NCBI GenBank assembly: GCA_021813085.1
Contig: JAKAMA010000014.1
Span: 1 to 14,319, forward strand
Length of the DNA: 14,319 bases
Source: Chloroflexota bacterium
GTDB taxonomy: Bacteria > Chloroflexota > Dehalococcoidia > DSTF01 > JACRBR01
Reading direction: 5' to 3'
Of this stretch, positions 6,735 through 13,907 are shown piece after piece; the stretch's first letter is position 1; each line of letters starts with the position of its first letter. A program made the position numbers and the translations under genes. Below the pieces are notes generated by a model, which was given only the letters and a program-made list of their open reading frames with translations, ran no database searches and was not told the DNA's origin.

Positions 6735-9104
6735 TCAGGCGGCGAGGCGCTCGCCGTCGGCGTCACGGGCGCCGTCGTGTTCGGACACGAGGGTGTGGAG
6801 CTCGGCGAGGCGCCCGGACTCCCAGAGGGCGCCGAGGGCGCCGACCACGACCGGGCAGTACAGGGAACCCCCCATGCGCCGGATCTCCGCGAACGCCTTC
6901 GCCAGCGGCCAGGCCGGCTTGTACGGCCGCACCGTCGTGAGCGCATCGAGCGCGTCGGCGACGGCGACGATCCGCGCGGGCAGCGGGATCTGCTCGCCCG
7001 CGAGGCCGTCCGGATATCCGGACCCATCCCAGCGCTCGTGGTGCCAGCGCGCGACGCAGCGCTCGATCTCGAACATCGGCGACTCGCCGATCAGGCGCTC
7101 GCCGGCCACCGGGTGTTCCATCATGCGCTCCCAGTCATGGGCGTCGAGCCTGCCGGGGTTCATCAGCACCTCGTCCGGGAGGCGGAGCTTGCCGAGGTCA
7201 TGGACGGCCGAGGCGGCCGCCACGGACTCCGCCTCGGGCTCGGAGAGCCCCACCTCGCGGGCGAGCGCGTAGCTGTAGCGGCGGATGCGGCGAAGGTGGC
7301 CCCCGGTGTGCGGGTCGCGCGCCTCGGCGGCGTCGGCGAGACGTGCGAGGGAGGCGCGGCTCGACTGTTCGAGCTGACGGTACGATGCTTCGAGTTCGTC
7401 GCGCAGCAACGCCACCTTCATCACCGGCGCCAGGCGGTCCGCGATCGAGGTCAGTACCGGCAGCCAGCCGGCCGCCTGCGCTTCGCCCTGCTCGCTCGCG
7501 CCGCTCAGGATGCCCAGCACCTGCCCGTCGAAGCGGATCGCCACGACGGCGACCGCGCTGATCGATGCCTGCCGGATCAGCTCACGCTCGGCGGCGGGAA
7601 TGCGCTCGTCGTGTACGGGGTCGCGCAGGACGCACGGTGCCTCGTCGGCGAGGAGCTGGATGAGCGCGCGCCCCTGCTCGGTGATGCGCACCTCCTGCCA
7701 GGCGTGGAGGATCTCGGGCGGGGCGCCGGAGAGAAGGTTGTAGGCGTGGCTGTCGGTGTCGTCCGGCGAAAGGCCTTCGATCGATACGGTCACGGCGCCG
7801 ATCAGCTTCTCGACCTTCTCGACCACCAGCGCCAGACGGCCGTACAGGCTGCCGCTGCCGGCAAGCACCTGTGCCAGCTCGATGTGGATGTCGCGCTCGC
7901 GGCCCGCGCGCGCGGCGTCGACGTGCGCGCGCCCGTTCGCGACGACGGCCTGCACAAGGTCCGCGAGCGCCAGCACGACGGGCGTGTCCGGCCGGAACGA
8001 GGTGTCCGGCTCGCCCGCGAGCAGCAAGTTGCCAACGCTCTCGACCTCGCCCGGGATCGGCGTATCGATGATCCAGGCATGCCCAGGCAGCAGGGCGGCA
8101 AGGCCGGCCGCATCGAGCGGGCCGGCGCTCCGGCAGGCTGCCTCAACCTCTGGCGACGTGGCGTCGGTGGCAACGATCGGTGGATGGGTGGCCGTGCCTT
8201 CGACGTAGATGCGTGCCAGCGAGAGCGCGAACTGCTCGCGCGCGGAGGCGGCGATCTCCGCGAGGATCTGGTCCGTGGGCCGGTCGGGGCGCATCGCCCG
8301 GCCGACGCCCACGAACAGCTTGCGGGAGGCGCCGGCGAGCGACGACAGCGCCTCCGCCTTGCGGCGGTGCTTCTCGCTGTACATGCGCCCGTCGGCCGCC
8401 GCAAAGAGCGCTTGCACGGTGTCGCCGTCTTCCGGGAACGTGCCGATGCCGAAGCTGCCGAGGGTCGCGGACTGCCGCGCGTCGACGCGCACCTCCTCGA
8501 GCTCCCGCTGGATCCTGCGGGCCGCATCGACGGCGGCATCGCGGGTCATGCCGGGAAGCACGAGCGCGAACTCGTCGCCGCCCAGACGCGCGGCGCAGGC
8601 GCACGCGCCACCCTGGCGCTCGAAGACGCGCGCCGTGCGCCGCAGCACTTCGTCTCCGAACGGGTGGCCGAACGAGTCGTTGAGGACCTTGAAGTTATCG
8701 AGGTCGGCGATGATCAGGCTCACCGTCCCCCCGTCTCGCGCCGCGGCTGCCATGTCATCGGAAAGGCGCTGCTGGAAGGCGCGGAGGTTGAACAGGCCGG
8801 TCAGCGGGTCTCGCTCGGCGATCTCGCGCAACTGGTCGGTCAGGCTGCGGACGGTGTTCAGGCTCCGCTCGATGACGCCGGCGTGGGCGAGACGGGCGAG
8901 CGTCGAGAGTGCGATGAAGGCGATGCCGCCGACCACGATCGTGGCGAACTGGTAGGCCGCCGCAGGCGATGTCAGGTCGCCGCGATGCATGTAGACGCCG
9001 CCGACGATCAGGCTCACCATCACGGCGAGTCCACCGAGCCGCGCCAGCACGACGGCGCGGCGCACCTGGTCGCGGTCCACCTCGGGGCTGGTCTCCCATT
9101 TCAC
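6735..9104 (-). CDS. membrane GGDEF / GAF-like / HD-GYP cyclic di-GMP turnover protein
   Basis: A 789-residue signalling enzyme with motifs for both synthesis (2 GTP to cyclic di-GMP) and hydrolysis of cyclic di-GMP. Two hydrophobic helices, at about 21-39 and 51-70, anchor it in the inner membrane. The GGDEF domain (about 90-250) has DLDNFKVLND and an intact GGDEF at 175-179. The usual RxxD inhibitory site five residues upstream is absent (GACA at 166-169). A long region (about 270-580) looks like one or two GAF-type sensor domains. The HD-GYP domain (about 585-770) has RDPHTGGH, HD at 635-636 in HDLGK, H664, HHE at 688-690 and DGSGYP at 693-698, so the metal ligands and GYP signature are kept. 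I chose the GTG at 9104: the frame runs on to a GTG at 9281, but that extension is low-complexity and would translate a palindrome. A -10-like GATAAT ends 6 bases before the chosen GTG, suggesting a leaderless message. Which activity dominates is not readable. Confidence 0.88.
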   Translation of the reverse strand: MKWETSPEVDRDQVRRAVVLARLGGLAVMVSLIVGGVYMHRGDLTSPAAAYQFATIVVGGIAFIALSTLARLAHAGVIERSLNTVRSLTDQLREIAERDPLTGLFNLRAFQQRLSDDMAAAARDGGTVSLIIADLDNFKVLNDSFGHPFGDEVLRRTARVFERQGGACACAARLGGDEFALVLPGMTRDAAVDAARRIQRELEEVRVDARQSATLGSFGIGTFPEDGDTVQALFAAADGRMYSEKHRRKAEALSSLAGASRKLFVGVGRAMRPDRPTDQILAEIAASAREQFALSLARIYVEGTATHPPIVATDATSPEVEAACRSAGPLDAAGLAALLPGHAWIIDTPIPGEVESVGNLLLAGEPDTSFRPDTPVVLALADLVQAVVANGRAHVDAARAGRERDIHIELAQVLAGSGSLYGRLALVVEKVEKLIGAVTVSIEGLSPDDTDSHAYNLLSGAPPEILHAWQEVRITEQGRALIQLLADEAPCVLRDPVHDERIPAAERELIRQASISAVAVVAIRFDGQVLGILSGASEQGEAQAAGWLPVLTSIADRLAPVMKVALLRDELEASYRQLEQSSRASLARLADAAEARDPHTGGHLRRIRRYSYALAREVGLSEPEAESVAAASAVHDLGKLRLPDEVLMNPGRLDAHDWERMMEHPVAGERLIGESPMFEIERCVARWHHERWDGSGYPDGLAGEQIPLPARIVAVADALDALTTVRPYKPAWPLAKAFAEIRRMGGSLYCPVVVGALGALWESGRLAELHTLVSEHDGARDADGERLAA

Positions 9105-9110
9105 ATCGGA

Positions 9111-9116
9111 ATTATC
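9111..9116 (-). promoter_or_regulatory. putative -10 element of the GGDEF/HD-GYP gene
   Basis: On the minus strand GATAAT (9116-9111) is followed by six bases and the GTG at 9104, so the transcript would start at or just before the start codon. The position where a -35 would fall reads CTGCTA, a poor match. No Shine-Dalgarno sequence precedes the GTG. The arrangement is the same as at the rel gene (TATACT, six bases, ATG). Confidence 0.35.
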
Positions 9117-9228
9117 GGCAGCGAGAGCGCCCGTAGCAGACGGTAGCAGGTTGGGTTCTGCACCTGACGAGCCACCCCCTCGCGGGTCTGGCACCGGGGT
9201 ACTGGTGGAGGGCGCAGGCGCAGGCCAC

Positions 9229-9256
9229 GTAGGGGCGCAACGCCTTGCGCCCCTAC
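9229..9256. repeat. 28-base palindrome, REP-like
   Basis: GTAGGGGCGCAA at 9229-9240 and TTGCGCCCCTAC at 9245-9256 are exact reverse complements over 12 bp around a 4-base CGCC loop. It lies between the end of the NTF2-like gene and the start of the GGDEF gene. Palindromes beginning GTAGGGGCG are, as I recall, dispersed in many copies between genes of some Chloroflexota; that memory cannot be checked here. No T tract follows on either strand, so a dispersed repeat is favoured over a simple terminator. Confidence 0.6.
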
Positions 9257-9262
9257 CGCTCG

Positions 9263-9284
9263 CCGGTCCAGCACTGGACACCGG
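9263..9284. terminator. imperfect hairpin after the prmC operon
   Basis: GTCCAG (9266-9271) and CTGGAC (9274-9279) pair around CA. The stem is extended by CCG and CGG with one bulged base. It lies about 30 bases past the stop of the last gene of the minus-strand run and beside the 28-base palindrome. There is no T tract, so termination here is only plausible. Confidence 0.3.
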
Positions 9285-9314
9285 AGGGCGGGACGCGCCG
9301 CTCGCCGGGCGTGC

Positions 9315-9692
9315 TCAACGCAGATCCCGCCGTTCCGGCGCTTCGGGCGGCGCACCGCCCGGCAACAGGCGCCGCCACCAGGGCCGCCGGATCAGCTCGG
9401 GCGGGCGCTCCGCCGCGATGGCCTTCCAGCCGGCGGCGGTGCGCTGCCAGCGCTGCCGGACGACGTAGCTGCCCCCACCCTCGTAGCGCACGGCGGAGGC
9501 GCCGTCGTCACCGTCTGACGTTATGTCGATCACCCGGTAGCGCTTTGGCCGCACGCCGCGCACGGCCCCGGCGCTGCGCCCCAGCTCGACGAGCGCGCCC
9601 GGCGTCATGTGCGATGCGAAGCGCGGTGCGTCGCCGGCCACCTGCGCGCGCGCCTGCGCTTCGACGGCCGCGCTCAGGTCATCGTCCGTCAC
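9315..9692 (-). CDS. small NTF2-like (SnoaL-like) fold protein, function unknown
   Basis: A 125-residue cytosolic protein starting at GTG 9692, whose GTGA overlaps the prmC stop codon by four bases; this coupling decides the start, and the longer frame to 9965 is a shadow of prmC. The sequence opens with DDDLSAAVEAQARAQVAG, an amphipathic helix. A mixed strand region (RYRVIDITSDGDD, AVRYEGGGSYVVRQRWQR) follows, then WKAIAAERPP. This is the helix-then-curved-sheet pattern of NTF2-like proteins, where a closing RWxxxxxGWK strand is typical. No catalytic residues can be named. The tail from about 100 is Pro/Arg-rich and probably disordered. It is the last gene of the run that starts at hisS, so it is probably co-expressed with prmC. 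It could equally be a conserved hypothetical of another small alpha+beta fold. Confidence 0.65.
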   Translation of the reverse strand: MTDDDLSAAVEAQARAQVAGDAPRFASHMTPGALVELGRSAGAVRGVRPKRYRVIDITSDGDDGASAVRYEGGGSYVVRQRWQRTAAGWKAIAAERPPELIRRPWWRRLLPGGAPPEAPERRDLR

Positions 9693-10567
9693 CCCGCCTC
9701 CCGTTCCTGCCGCACGAGGAGCACGCGGTCGTGCCCGCCGAGATCCTTGATAACCGACACCGAAGCGCCGGGAAAGTGCCCGCGCGCGATGCCGGAGAGC
9801 ACAGCGGCGTGCGTGTCGCCTATCTCCAGCGCCAGCAGCCCACCCGGCGCGAGGTGTGCGGGCGCCTGGGCGATCAACCGGGCATTGACCTCGCTGCCGG
9901 CGGGCCCCGCCACGAGCGCGCCTCGCGGCTCGAAGTCGCGCACCTCGGGCTGGAGGCCGCGCCACTCAGATGCGCTGACGTACGGCAAGTTCGCGACCAC
10001 CAGGTCGAGCGCGCCGAGCCCGCCGAGCAGGTCGCCCTGCCCGACGTCGACCCGCCCGCCGAGGCCCAGCGCCTCGACGTTCCGGCGCGCAAGCGCCAGG
10101 GCAGCGGACGACACGTCGACCGCGCAGACGCGCGCCCCCGGAGCGTGCGCCGCGACCGCACAGGCGATGGCGCCGCTGCCCGTGCCGACGTCGGCGATGC
10201 GGAGCGCCGCGCCGCGCGCGCGGACCTCTGCGAGCGCCAGGTCGACGAGCAGCTCGCTCTCCGGGCGCGGGACCAGCGCCGCCGGGCCGCACAGGATGTC
10301 GATGCCGTAGAACTCGCGGTGCCCGGTGATGTAGGCGAGCGGCTCGTGCGCCAGCCGCCGTGCGAGGGTACGGCGGAACGCCCCGATGGTGGCGGCTTCA
10401 AGCGGGTCCTTCAGCCGGGCGACCAGGTGGGCGCGGTCGGTACCGGCGGCGTGCGCGAGCAGCAAATCCGCCTCGGGCCGCGCGTCTGCGACGGAGGCCG
10501 CGCGCAGCCGCTCGGCGGCTTCGGAAATGATGGCTGCGACCGTGGCAGCGCGCGTCGTGCCGCTCAA
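9689..10567 (-). CDS. prmC: PrmC, release factor glutamine N5-methyltransferase
   Basis: A 292-residue SAM-dependent enzyme that methylates the glutamine of the GGQ motif of peptide release factors, raising termination efficiency. An N-terminal helical domain (1-75) contains ARPEADLLLAHA, the substrate-recognition part of the family. The Rossmann methyltransferase domain has PRPESELLVD (100-109), the SAM-binding DVGTGSGAIA (126-135) and the catalytic loop NLPYV at 193-197; most family members read NPPY, so Leu replaces the first Pro. Length and motif spacing are normal. The start is a TTG at 10567 overlapping the TGA of the upstream gene as TTGA; no in-frame ATG lies between the two genes. 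Its stop overlaps the next gene as GTGA. It sits two genes after its substrate gene prfA, the classical pairing. Confidence 0.93.
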   Translation of the reverse strand: MSGTTRAATVAAIISEAAERLRAASVADARPEADLLLAHAAGTDRAHLVARLKDPLEAATIGAFRRTLARRLAHEPLAYITGHREFYGIDILCGPAALVPRPESELLVDLALAEVRARGAALRIADVGTGSGAIACAVAAHAPGARVCAVDVSSAALALARRNVEALGLGGRVDVGQGDLLGGLGALDLVVANLPYVSASEWRGLQPEVRDFEPRGALVAGPAGSEVNARLIAQAPAHLAPGGLLALEIGDTHAAVLSGIARGHFPGASVSVIKDLGGHDRVLLVRQEREAG

Positions 10568-10848
10568 TGGGGCTTCGGCGTCGGCGGGCGGCCGCTGGCG
10601 GCGAGCACGGCCTCGCGCACCTCTTTCGGCTCGGGAAAGCGGCCCGCCGCCGCGTAGTCGAAGACCGTCCGGCCGTCGTAGCGGACGGCGAAGACGCCGC
10701 CGGACGACGGGACGAGCACGATCTCGTCGGCCAGGTCGGGGCGCTGGTCGAGGATCTCGCGCGCGAGCCAGAAGGCGCGCCCCTGGAACTTGCAGGCCAT
10801 GCAGAACTCGATCTCGAGCCGGTGGCGGGCGGCGGACGCTTGTGACAT
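10564..10848 (-). CDS. Rdx-family SelW-like thioredoxin-fold protein (CxxC)
   Basis: A 94-residue cytosolic protein matching the bacterial SelT/SelW/SelH (Rdx) family. LEIEFCMACKF puts a CxxC redox motif (C16, C19) at the end of the first strand, then a long helix (AFWLAREILDQRP). The family pattern VLVPSSGGVFAVRYDG, the second half of the thioredoxin-like fold, follows, then GRFPEPKEVREAV. In animal SelW the second redox position is selenocysteine; here both codons are TGC, so no UGA recoding is needed. The probable role is thiol redox chemistry, with unknown partner. The start is ATG 10848, four bases after the prfA stop, so it is coupled; the frame extending to 11076 is a shadow of prfA. 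The stop overlaps the prmC start. Its position between prfA and prmC is notable, and this small gene is easily missed. Confidence 0.8.
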   Translation of the reverse strand: MSQASAARHRLEIEFCMACKFQGRAFWLAREILDQRPDLADEIVLVPSSGGVFAVRYDGRTVFDYAAAGRFPEPKEVREAVLAASGRPPTPKPH

Positions 10849-10852
10849 GACG

Positions 10853-11962
<1,110 letters not shown>

Positions 11963-11974
11963 ATCTCACACCAT

Positions 11975-12000
11975 GAAGCCCCCTGCACCGAGGGGGCTTC
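11975..12000 (-). terminator. 10-bp perfect hairpin in front of prfA (terminator or leader structure)
   Basis: GAAGCCCCCT (11975-11984) and AGGGGGCTTC (11991-12000) are exact reverse complements with a 6-base loop. On the minus strand it follows the GNAT stop and ends 12 bases before the prfA ATG. The stem looks like an intrinsic terminator, but no T run follows on either strand. If transcription starts at the putative promoter just upstream, the hairpin would sit near the 5' end of the prfA message. The two readings cannot be separated from sequence alone. Confidence 0.5.
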
Positions 12001-12013
12001 GTCCTCACGCTCC

Positions 12014-12044
12014 ATTGTAGCATCGCAGCGGCGCGGCGCGTCAG
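12014..12044 (-). promoter_or_regulatory. putative internal promoter for prfA
   Basis: On the minus strand TACAAT (12019-12014) is a five-of-six match to TATAAT. CTGACG (12044-12039) lies 19 bases upstream, a four-of-six -35 at slightly long spacing. It overlaps the GNAT stop codon and would start transcription just ahead of the prfA leader hairpin. This would let prfA, the SelW-like gene and prmC be expressed apart from hisS. Confidence 0.4.
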
Positions 12045-12544
12045 ACCTGGCGCTGGGCGCGGGCGCGCATCTCCTCGTACAGTTCGCCGTACACCGAGCG
12101 CTCGCTGCCGGCGATGACGGTCGCCCCGCAGACCTTCTCATAGAACGCCGCCGGCCCGACACCGCCGATGATCGCGTAGGCGTAGCCGAGGTCGCGCATA
12201 CCCTCGAGGCAGCGGAAGAGCAGCGAAGCGCCGGTGCCGTTGCCGCGCATGTCCTCGCGGACGCCGGTCGGGCCGAAGAAGCCGCGGCGGCTGCTCTCGT
12301 ACACGGCGAAGCCGACGATCTGGCCGTCCTTCATCGCCACGAAGCCGGTAATCGGGTGACCGTGCGAGAAGGCGAAGTCAGCCTCGGATGCCCAGTTCTC
12401 GCCGAACTGCTCGCCGACCCAGCGCCGCAGCGGGATGCGGTCCCAGGCGTCGAGTCGGCGGACGCGCACGCCCGCCGCTTCCGTCCGCCGGTCATACGGC
12501 GCCGGGTCAGGCAGGTCGTAGAGCCGCACGAGCATGTCAGGCAT
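12041..12544 (-). CDS. GNAT-family N-acetyltransferase
   Basis: A 167-residue acetyl-CoA-dependent acyltransferase. The GNAT core is clear: a beta strand QIVGFAVYESSRRGFFGPTGV leads into the acetyl-CoA pyrophosphate loop RGNGTG at 100-105 (the family's R/Q-x-x-G-x-G/A). The helix ASLLFRCLEGMRDLG follows, then AYAIIGGVGPAAFYEKVCGA, with the FYEK motif typical of the C-terminal part. The substrate is not predictable; amines, small metabolites or protein N-termini are all possible. The ATG at 12544 overlaps the end of hisS by eight bases and has GAGGG five bases upstream, inside hisS; a second ATG three codons later is an alternative. The overlap implies translation coupled to hisS. Confidence 0.88.
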   Translation of the reverse strand: MPDMLVRLYDLPDPAPYDRRTEAAGVRVRRLDAWDRIPLRRWVGEQFGENWASEADFAFSHGHPITGFVAMKDGQIVGFAVYESSRRGFFGPTGVREDMRGNGTGASLLFRCLEGMRDLGYAYAIIGGVGPAAFYEKVCGATVIAGSERSVYGELYEEMRARAQRQV

Positions 12545-13835
12545 GGTGGCCCTCAGCCGAAATGGCCCTGGCGAGGTCCGTCAGCGGCAAGCGCCGCTCG
12601 CTGTGGTCCTCGAGATCGCGCAGGGTGACCTCGCCCGACGCAATCTCCTGGGCGCCGAGGATCGCGACATAGCGGGCCCGGTGCGCGTTGGCGTGGCGCA
12701 ACTGCGCCTTCAGGCTGCGCCCCTCCGGCCCAACGATGGCCTCCGCACCGGCCGCGCGCACGGCGTCGGCGAGCCGGAGCGCCTCGATCGCGGCCTCCGG
12801 CGTCAGGTGGGCGATGTACAGCGCCGGCGCGGGCGCCGGCGGGACCGCGGCCTCTTGCCGCTTCAGGTTGAGGATCAGCCGCTCCATGCCGCTGCCGAAG
12901 CCGACGCCGGGCGTCGGCACGCCGCCCAGCAGCTCGACCAGGCCGTCATAGCGGCCGCCGCTGCCGATGCTGCTCTGGGCGCCCTCCTCGGCCGGGTGGA
13001 ACTCCCAGACGCTGCGCGTGTAGTAGTCGAGACCGCGCACGAGCCGCTCATCGAACGTGTGATCGATGTTGAGGGCGGCCAGGTATCCCAGCAGGCGCTC
13101 GAAGTGCAGGCGGCAGGCGTCGCACAGATAGTCGCGGAGCCGCGGCGCGCCGGCGATGGGCGGCTGGCAGCGCTCCTCCTTGCAGTCGAGCAGCCGCAGC
13201 GGATTCTTCTCGAAGCGCATCCGGTCATCGGCGCAGACGGCGTCCAGCAGCGGGCGGTAGTAGGCGCGCAGGGCATCGATGTACGCCGGGCGGCAGGCGG
13301 CGTCGCCGATCGTGTTGACCTTCAGTGTGACGCCCCGCAGGCCGAGGCGGCGGTAGAACGTCGCCTGGAGGTCGATGACTTCTGCGTCGATGAGCGGCTC
13401 GGCGTCGCCGACGGCCTCGACGCCGAGCTGCGTGTGCTGGCGGTAGCGCCCGGCCTGCGGGCGGTCGTAGCGGAAGTTCGGGGCGATGTAGTAGAGCCGC
13501 ACCGGCTGGGGCTGGCTTGCCATGCCGTGCTCGATGTAGGCGCGCATGACCGTCGCGGTGCCCTCGGGTCGCAGGGCGAGGCGGTCGCCGCCGCGGTCCT
13601 CGAACAGGTAGACCTCCTTCTCGACCACGTCGGTGCCGGCGCCTGCGGTGCGCAGGAAGACGCCCGCGTCCTCGAACAGCGGGGTCTCGATGCGGCGGTA
13701 GCCGAACAGCTCGCAGACCCGCTCGCCGGTGTCGCGGATGTGCCGCCAGTACGGCCAGTCCTCAGGGAGGAGGTCGCTGGTGCCGCGAGGCGCGGCGTAC
13801 TTGCGGGGCTGCTCGGGCCGGGTCTCGGGTGGCAT
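12537..13835 (-). CDS. hisS: histidyl-tRNA synthetase
   Basis: A 432-residue class II synthetase that charges tRNA-His. Motif 1 region: PRGTSDLLPED (16-26). Motif 2: RPEGTATVMRAYIEHG (89-104), then FRYDRPQAGRYRQHTQLGVE. The histidine-binding loop is RGLDYYTRSVWEF (267-279), followed by SGGRYDGLVELLGG, and motif 3 is GFGSGMERLIL (312-322). The C-terminal anticodon-binding domain has GRSLKAQLRHAN and RYVAILGAQEIASGEVTLRDL. Four cysteines, C218, C223, C238 and C241, form a C-x4-C and C-x2-C pattern in the insertion domain, as in many bacterial HisRS. The start is ATG 13835: an open frame continues to 14162, but those 109 codons are antisense to rel and not HisRS-like. There is no ribosome site; a -10-like TATCCT ends ten bases upstream. 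It heads the minus-strand run and diverges from rel. Confidence 0.96.
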   Translation of the reverse strand: MPPETRPEQPRKYAAPRGTSDLLPEDWPYWRHIRDTGERVCELFGYRRIETPLFEDAGVFLRTAGAGTDVVEKEVYLFEDRGGDRLALRPEGTATVMRAYIEHGMASQPQPVRLYYIAPNFRYDRPQAGRYRQHTQLGVEAVGDAEPLIDAEVIDLQATFYRRLGLRGVTLKVNTIGDAACRPAYIDALRAYYRPLLDAVCADDRMRFEKNPLRLLDCKEERCQPPIAGAPRLRDYLCDACRLHFERLLGYLAALNIDHTFDERLVRGLDYYTRSVWEFHPAEEGAQSSIGSGGRYDGLVELLGGVPTPGVGFGSGMERLILNLKRQEAAVPPAPAPALYIAHLTPEAAIEALRLADAVRAAGAEAIVGPEGRSLKAQLRHANAHRARYVAILGAQEIASGEVTLRDLEDHSERRLPLTDLARAISAEGHHA

Positions 13836-13845
13836 CGGTGCGGGC

Positions 13846-13851
13846 AGGATA
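13846..13851 (-). promoter_or_regulatory. putative -10 element of hisS
   Basis: On the minus strand TATCCT (13851-13846) lies ten bases before the hisS ATG at 13835, and no Shine-Dalgarno sequence is seen between them. The corresponding -35 position (TCCGCG at 17-base spacing) is poor. It would give a leader of only a few bases. Confidence 0.3.
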
Positions 13852-13895
13852 GCAGCAGGCGCGCCGGTCGCGGAATCGCGCGAATGGAGACGGTA

Positions 13896-13901
13896 TATAC
13901 T
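13896..13901 (+). promoter_or_regulatory. putative -10 element of rel, leaderless type
   Basis: TATACT at 13896-13901 (inside the AT-rich TATATACT) is followed by six bases and the ATG at 13908. A GGAG at 13886-13889 is 18 bases from the ATG, too far to act as a ribosome site. No good -35 is found upstream. This is the most AT-rich spot of the divergent hisS/rel spacer. Confidence 0.45.
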
Positions 13902-13907
13902 CAATTG

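Noticed and set aside
6627..9146. 839-codon open frame on the plus strand across the whole GGDEF/HD-GYP gene
   Set aside because: It is antisense to a gene with intact catalytic motifs. The translation is Arg/Gly/Ala/His-rich without any domain. Strong GC bias at third codon positions leaves few stops in the opposite frame.
10786..10803. Selenocysteine (UGA recoding) in the SelW-like protein
   Set aside because: Both redox codons are TGC and there is no in-frame TGA before the natural stop; this is the cysteine form.
11966..11974. Two-codon open frame ATG GTG TGA just before prfA as a termination-sensing leader
   Set aside because: It ends in TGA, which RF1 does not read, so it could not sense RF1 level, and such tiny frames arise by chance. 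The GGTG inside it more likely serves as a weak ribosome site.
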